In this document: piece after piece, positions 3,701-6,479 of the stretch
Layout: every line of letters begins with the position of its first letter
How positions within the stretch are numbered: position 1 is the stretch's first letter
Origin: Promethearchaeia archaeon
Lineage (GTDB): Archaea > Asgardarchaeota > Lokiarchaeia > Sigyniarchaeales > SOKP01
Reading direction: 5' to 3'
Assembly: GCA_029856445.1 (NCBI GenBank)
Contig: JAHQWY010000212.1
Span: forward strand, 1-6,479
Length of the DNA stretch: 6,479 nt
Translations under genes and position numbers: made by a program
The notes under the pieces: generated by a model
Databases searched by the model: none
The model's input: the letters and a program-made list of their open reading frames with translations, nothing else
What the model was told of the DNA's origin: nothing

Positions 3701-6479
3701 GTATTGGAAATATTGAACATTAATATCATCTCTAAGAGAGGTTGTATCTGCAATGACGTCTATAGTGCCATTAAACGTTCCACTGATATCAAATTCGAAG
3801 TTATTATCACCAGTTGGGCTTCCTTTATTCAGATCTATGATGATCCCGGTCCACATACCAAGATTATAATCCCATCCATCATGATTCGAAGTATTATATA
3901 TTCTATTTATTCCATAGGGATCTATTATTGACAAATAAATATCAGATGCATTAACATTCCATGAGATATTATAAATGTTGAAGGAAATCTGTGATAAATT
4001 CCAGTTAGTATTAATATTAGATAAAAAGAAGCTGAAACTATGATCAATATCTTGAAATATTTTGGTTTCAGTGATAAAGTTTTCAGTAATTTCTCCATAG
4101 GCTTTTAGGGATAAGTCAACATTATCTAACCAATAAACTGAGACGATTGAATCATCATTTTCTGATTGATTTAAGATTAAATTACTCTTCAATATATTCA
4201 ATTGGAGGAGTAAGTCTTGAGGAATGGAGTAACCAGACTTTTCGGCTGAAATGAATATCAAATAAGTTGTATCACTTTCTAATTCTGTTGTCTCGATGAG
4301 TGAATAGTGAGTTCCTATATATCCACTTTCACTGCCCATAGTTCCAGAGTGAATAAGAACTGCACCTTTAAAGATTTTATAGCTCATTATATCGCTATAA
4401 GCAGGACCCAATAACTGTTCTGCTCCTACTGCTTTACTCACGTTAAATAATATTCTCAGTCTCAACTGAGATCCCCATTCCAAAGAAATATATTTTGTAG
4501 GGTTTAGGGAGATCAGTTCAGTTTCATAGTTTTCCAATGAAACTTCAACGTAAATGTTAAATTGATCTTTAACTGAAACTGTAAAATTAGCTTCAATGAC
4601 CAAGGTTTGAGTAATACTACTCATATTAAACAATCGTGAAATTCCGAAGAATTCAAGCTGTATTGAATAATTTCCATTAATTCCTGTAGAATTCAACCAT
4701 CGTAAGGTTGCTATTCCATCATTATCTGTGGTTAGATTCACAATACTTTCTCCAGTAGTAGTTGCTGTTAAAATACATTTAACTCCACTCACAGGTTGTT
4801 TTGTAACGAGAGTCTGAATATTAAAGTCAATAGTAGTTAAACCAGCTTGTATTTGAATTGAAGAGTTATGAGTATTTATATCTCCTGAAGCGACTTGAAT
4901 AATATTAGGGTTATAGTTATTATCTTGATAATAGACAGTATAATTATATTCATAAGGGATGGTATTTACCCACCAAAATCGAGCTTGACCATTACTATCA
5001 ATTGAACAGTTTTGAAGTTCATAAGAGCTGTTGCCAACGACAATCCAGCCGGAATCCAAATGAATTCCATCTATATCAACTACTTCAAAAAAATTCGAAC
5101 CAACATTACAAATTAAGGTGACTATTTGAAATGATTGATTAATCATAATCGCTTCAGAGGTGGTGTTTACAATTTCAACATAATTTCCAATATCTGAGGT
5201 TATTGAAACTGTAAAATTATACTCCGCTTGAATCAAATCCGTAAATACAGCATTTCCATTTAAATCAGTTAGATTGCTTCTTACATGAGTTGTTTGATTA
5301 TATATAGAGACATTAGCAAAGGGTATTGAATTTCCATATAAATCTATAGTATCAATTTGAAGATTGCTATATTTAATTCCTGCTACCCCTTGTTCTAATC
5401 CTACCGAATAAAAAGAATTAGGATCATACTGATTATAATATTCTGTTTTAATCCAGTTATTAGATCGAGTTACGTTGATTACCCTAATTTCATCTAATAA
5501 ACCATCAAAATCATATGTAGGATTAGCACATTGAAATTCTATATTTTCAGTATCAGCTAAGCTTAGGATACCGCTTATGTCTGTCCCTGAGCCTACTTCA
5601 TATCCATCTTTATATATTCGAATCAAATCATTTGTTCTATCAACAATACCCACTATATATGCCCAAGTATCAAATGTAATACTAGCATCAGGACTACCAA
5701 TGTTATCATTTCCATCAGTAATATGAAAAGATAAACTATCTCCAGTTGGTGGAGTTCCGAAACAATAACCAGGATTCCACGTGCTTGTTGCACCCTTATA
5801 AAGTGGAATTTGCCACGTACCTGTACTTGTATCAATATTTATCCACATACTAACCGTGAAACTCTCTGTAGTAAAATCAAGATGCCCATCAGAAGGATCT
5901 CCCACATTGAAAGTACCATCGGTCCCATAATTATATGCATTACCAATTTGACCACTAGATGGGCGTATTACTGTGCCAGTAACTATACCATTTTCATTAT
6001 AAGAAGTAGAATCAATAGTTACGCCACTCGATTCTGTGAGATGCCATACACCTTTATAAGCACCATCCCACACACCTGCTGGATTTTCACAAGAACTTAT
6101 AGTAGAATTTCCATAGTACATTCTAATATAAGTATCTAAGGAAGTTGAGAGTTCAGGAATTCGTACCCAAACAATTAGCTGCGCATGTGTTCCATTATAA
6201 TTCTGATTGAATAATTCAATTTCATGATCCAGCCAATTCGATCCTAAGGAAAAAGCAATATCATCTCCATCTAATTGCACATCACTATGTAAATCAGAAT
6301 CGAAAAGAGAAATTAATACTGGAAAATTAGAATGAAAACCGGATCCAAAAACCAAACTATTATCAATCTTAATTACCTTATAAAACCTAAAATAGAAATC
6401 ATCCTGAGGTTTATCATCTTCTACTTTTATCTCATCACCTAAAGAATAAAATGAGTTTGGAGTGAACTGATTATTATAT
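749..6479 (-). CDS. Giant single-pass surface receptor-like protein: DUF2341-LamG, Ig-like repeats, TM, longin-like and winged-helix domains (5' partial)
   Basis: 1909 codons are visible (residue 1 = bases 6478-6476), ending in TAA at 751-749. The frame stays open to the right edge, so signal peptide and true start are missing. The TTG at 6355 lies inside a DUF2341 domain and is not a start; no in-frame ATG lies between it and the edge. Domains by visible residue: 1-16, end of an earlier LamG-like module; 28-139, DUF2341; 141-361, LamG/concanavalin-like; 367-641, transthyretin/Ig-like with three D-x-(N/D)-G-x-A loops; 811-1149, three similar ~100-residue beta units; to 1431, Ig-like domains; 1439-1462, one hydrophobic helix followed by basic residues; 1463-1540, basic amphipathic segment; 1541-1663, longin-like alpha/beta domain; 1668-1753 and 1793-1867, two winged helices; then a helical tail. 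I count 39 N-x-S/T sites before the helix and four after, fitting an outside N-terminus and cytoplasmic C-terminus. A role as surface adhesin or receptor is inferred; no catalytic motif is seen. Convergent with the pfkA-side genes. Confidence 0.9.
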   Translation of the reverse strand, partial: YNNQFTPNSFYSLGDEIKVEDDKPQDDFYFRFYKVIKIDNSLVFGSGFHSNFPVLISLFDSDLHSDVQLDGDDIAFSLGSNWLDHEIELFNQNYNGTHAQLIVWVRIPELSTSLDTYIRMYYGNSTISSCENPAGVWDGAYKGVWHLTESSGVTIDSTSYNENGIVTGTVIRPSSGQIGNAYNYGTDGTFNVGDPSDGHLDFTTESFTVSMWINIDTSTGTWQIPLYKGATSTWNPGYCFGTPPTGDSLSFHITDGNDNIGSPDASITFDTWAYIVGIVDRTNDLIRIYKDGYEVGSGTDISGILSLADTENIEFQCANPTYDFDGLLDEIRVINVTRSNNWIKTEYYNQYDPNSFYSVGLEQGVAGIKYSNLQIDTIDLYGNSIPFANVSIYNQTTHVRSNLTDLNGNAVFTDLIQAEYNFTVSITSDIGNYVEIVNTTSEAIMINQSFQIVTLICNVGSNFFEVVDIDGIHLDSGWIVVGNSSYELQNCSIDSNGQARFWWVNTIPYEYNYTVYYQDNNYNPNIIQVASGDINTHNSSIQIQAGLTTIDFNIQTLVTKQPVSGVKCILTATTTGESIVNLTTDNDGIATLRWLNSTGINGNYSIQLEFFGISRLFNMSSITQTLVIEANFTVSVKDQFNIYVEVSLENYETELISLNPTKYISLEWGSQLRLRILFNVSKAVGAEQLLGPAYSDIMSYKIFKGAVLIHSGTMGSESGYIGTHYSLIETTELESDTTYLIFISAEKSGYSIPQDLLLQLNILKSNLILNQSENDDSIVSVYWLDNVDLSLKAYGEITENFITETKIFQDIDHSFSFFLSNINTNWNLSQISFNIYNISWNVNASDIYLSIIDPYGINRIYNTSNHDGWDYNLGMWTGIIIDLNKGSPTGDNNFEFDISGTFNGTIDVIADTTSLRDDINVQYFQYNVSDSISILSASEGWAMKNVSFIIQNCYYTSNWSNVDLAPLTNLNITTVDGSAYSLRSGDSNGNGLLIIDDKIIYPVDNQFLFSVESNSDIMCDVVIKVEFVQIFYQNQYLETSNRTNMQQNVPNGGSFQLSLSNEDWNEDYVVILVNGINNGTHYFNPSQLAMNITIGSQTYSISNTLPGQGIISLNEFNKDLLYTAIIETNKPVNFTLSFKLSYVRSIVYETLGTMNYFIRESPGISGIVNYYFSLKHYLQTIDTSMIDAGYYTVRFEMSKENYNNAIKDLDIIVMKRLTLINGDSKIFRELEFIYVKDEISFSFLYTDNLTGVRITDLTTQYYMWEKYDINGNVTANGDGVLIQEVDDSLVLDFDSELRTVGDYLLIVTLEKDNYEYKNAMIFLTIRPRYLSYSLSSNFKDNKISIVKGKVVPIQVNLTDPTRGGIPLLNASVILTIEGIDHEFTELANGTYIVNFNTNHVQAFFTSKTLSGIINVTREDFISVEFSITIIVEMEEIFPGMPLFYFLILIFSVLAIVGSIVGYRIYKQAKIPTFVKNVREIQKEIKKGKNISESLLYYPKEIFVGELLRDKWNSIGLSLGEILGIEIKKSKRLDGSIYNKPEKTHDFNPLGLVLMRWDERIGVESLEKYPQDVNVSDKTLLQVYGIHEYSGEKGAITLIRGSLNILSYYTGPESGYYIILILHLDDDPDMYEEAMANIAQILLQNLEDDAYLKMIPSLFQRLSIFPSLTYEQKLIFYYQDNIKQMIINILRDYGVITKSELNIWVKDQDLEKLVDIEAILADLVKIDLIKLASVKGVPSELIFFTKDIFMLRIPPDSLYQDPESHGLPKEAIKMYRNEIQKFFSEYRPTEEDNLSLLDILIDPEVYQTLRLLRKAIVTMKDFEKLKNKGVSDIYKVLKNLYDNKMIRIFKDQNETEYYALITDFYIDLIFPKYLLRIIKTSFEQKSKTDKVLLEYLNLLEETYTSQKSKK
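752..765 (+). terminator. Possible plus-strand U-tract terminator for the pfkA side
   Basis: On the plus strand seven Ts (752-758), GA, then five Ts (761-765) form the strongest T-tract after the small OB-like gene, about 155 bases past its stop. It overlaps the last codons of the convergent giant gene, where Lys codons in the C-terminal tail produce the same bases. It may therefore be only a coding consequence. A weaker T4 at 614-617 is nearer but less convincing. Confidence 0.3.
878..1477 (-). other. Two cytoplasmic winged-helix domains
   Basis: The first (about 1220-1477) has helix NIKQMIINILRDYG, an ITKSEL turn-helix, the candidate recognition helix DIEAILADLVKIDLIKL and a two-strand wing ending in FFTKDIFMLRI. 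The second (about 878-1102) has VYQTLRLLRK, MKDFEKLKNKG, recognition helix SDIYKVLKNLYDNKMI and wing IRIFKDQNETEYYALIT. The second is the more typical ArsR/MarR-like form. Winged helices may bind DNA or proteins; being fused to a membrane protein leaves both open. Confidence 0.6.
1490..1858 (-). other. Cytoplasmic longin/profilin-like domain
   Basis: Visible residues 1541-1663 follow a strand-strand-helix-strand-strand-helix-helix order: LGLVLMRWDERIG, VESLEKYP, helix DKTLLQVYGIHE, GAITLIRGSLNILSYYTG, GYYIILILHLDD, helix MYEEAMANIAQILLQNL and a further helix AYLKMIPSLFQRLS. This matches longin domains better than roadblock domains, which start with a helix. Longin and roadblock proteins are abundant in Asgard archaea and many act on small GTPases. 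The fold is an inference from the pattern; partner binding is unknown. Confidence 0.5.
2093..2164 (-). other. Single transmembrane helix of the giant protein
   Basis: Visible residues 1439-1462 begin GMPLFYFLILIFSVLAIVGS and are the only long hydrophobic stretch in the visible protein. Acidic residues (EMEEIFP) precede it and basic ones (YRIYKQAKIPTFVKNVR) follow. By the positive-inside rule this puts the C-terminal part in the cytoplasm. Confidence 0.9.
3032..4048 (-). repeat. Three diverged ~100-residue beta units (protein-level repeat)
   Basis: Units lie at about 3731-4048, 3359-3658 and 3032-3322. Each has a central strand and turn followed by a pair of long strands. Unit 2 has LNITTVDGSAYSLRS, GDSNGNGLLI, NQFLFSVES and CDVVIKVEF. 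Unit 3 has MNITIGSQTYSIS, GQGIISL, LLYTAIIET and NFTLSFKLSY. Unit 1 has IYLSIIDPYGINRIY, WTGIIIDL, NNFEFDISGT and GTIDVIAD. Units 2 and 3 also share an ending, NQYLET and SIVYET. Similarity is visible only in protein, not DNA, so the duplications are old. I do not recognise a named family. Confidence 0.5.
4556..5380 (-). other. Tandem transthyretin/Ig-like beta-sandwich domains
   Basis: Visible residues 367-641 look like three consecutive small beta-sandwiches. Each contains a similar turn followed by a strand: TDLNGNAVFTDL, IDSNGQARFWWV and TDNDGIATLRWL. This D-x-(N/D)-G-x-A-x-hydrophobic pattern is typical of CarboxypepD_reg, CNA-B and Big-type extracellular domains. They probably act as a rigid stalk behind the LamG head. 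The exact family assignment is not possible by eye. Confidence 0.6.
5396..6397 (-). other. Complete DUF2341 plus LamG/concanavalin-like module within the giant protein
   Basis: DUF2341 spans about 6062-6397: FRFYKVIKIDNSLV, then FPVLISLFDSDL, DGDDIAF, LDHEIELFN, IVWVRIPELS and IRMYYGNS, the usual order of family landmarks. The LamG-like jelly roll follows at about 5396-6058: GVWHLTES, FTVSMWINID, WAYIVGIVDR, IRIYKDGYEVGSG and DGLLDEIRVINVTRS. This pairing is common in large extracellular archaeal and bacterial proteins and usually implies binding of glycans or other surface ligands. Two cysteines in the LamG part (codons at about 5762 and 5528) could form a disulfide. Confidence 0.8.

Noticed and set aside
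3704..3931. 75-residue Ile-rich plus-strand frame inside the giant gene
   Set aside because: Its composition is that of antisense to Asn/Asp/Tyr codons; it has no start context and no family pattern.
5653..6139. Frames of 60 (-) and 109 (+) codons overlapping the LamG region
   Set aside because: Both overlap the well-supported DUF2341-LamG coding frame; their Thr/Ile/Cys-rich or Leu/Val-rich compositions are frame-shift artefacts.
6353..6355. TTG as the start codon of the giant protein
   Set aside because: It lies inside the N-terminal part of a DUF2341 domain. The frame continues upstream to the edge, and no signal peptide follows the TTG.
1..6479. CRISPR array, tRNA/rRNA, insertion sequence or attachment site
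   Set aside because: No direct DNA repeats with regular spacers, no cloverleaf-like or rRNA-like sequence, and no transposase frame or terminal inverted repeats were seen on either strand.

Overview
The window is AT-rich, roughly one third G+C or less by eye. It reads as archaeal, most plausibly a Promethearchaeota (Asgard, Lokiarchaeia-like) genome. This rests on three things: a giant, sequon-rich, single-pass surface protein built from DUF2341, LamG and Ig-like modules; a longin/profilin-like fold and winged-helix domains on the cytoplasmic side of that same protein; and U-tract style gene ends. No ribosomal or other strong phylogenetic marker is present, so the taxonomic assignment is an inference.

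Layout. Positions 1-314 (+) hold the last 103 codons of a PfkA-family 6-phosphofructokinase, whose start lies left of the window. After 21 bases comes a small gene at 336-596 (+) for an 86-residue protein with an OB-fold-like strand pattern. Positions 597-748 are a short, very AT-rich convergent intergenic gap with A/T tracts that can serve as archaeal terminators. Everything from 749 to the right edge (-) is one uninterrupted reading frame of 1909 visible codons. It is still open at the edge, so its N-terminus is missing.

The giant protein is the centre of interest. Reading from its N-terminal side (right to left), it has the tail of one LamG-like module, a complete DUF2341 plus LamG/concanavalin-like module, and a series of transthyretin/Ig-like beta-sandwich domains. 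These are followed by three apparently homologous ~100-residue beta units, two or more Ig-like domains, one transmembrane helix at about 2093-2164, and a ~447-residue cytoplasmic tail. The tail contains a basic juxtamembrane segment, a longin-like alpha/beta domain and two winged-helix domains. This is a receptor-like layout: a glycan-binding or adhesive ectodomain joined through one helix to a domain type that in Asgard archaea is associated with small-GTPase regulation, and to putative DNA- or protein-binding winged helices. I know of no characterised system with this combination. The functional coupling is inferred.

The two left-hand genes (glycolysis, and a small OB-like protein) run toward the giant gene and show no evident functional link to it.
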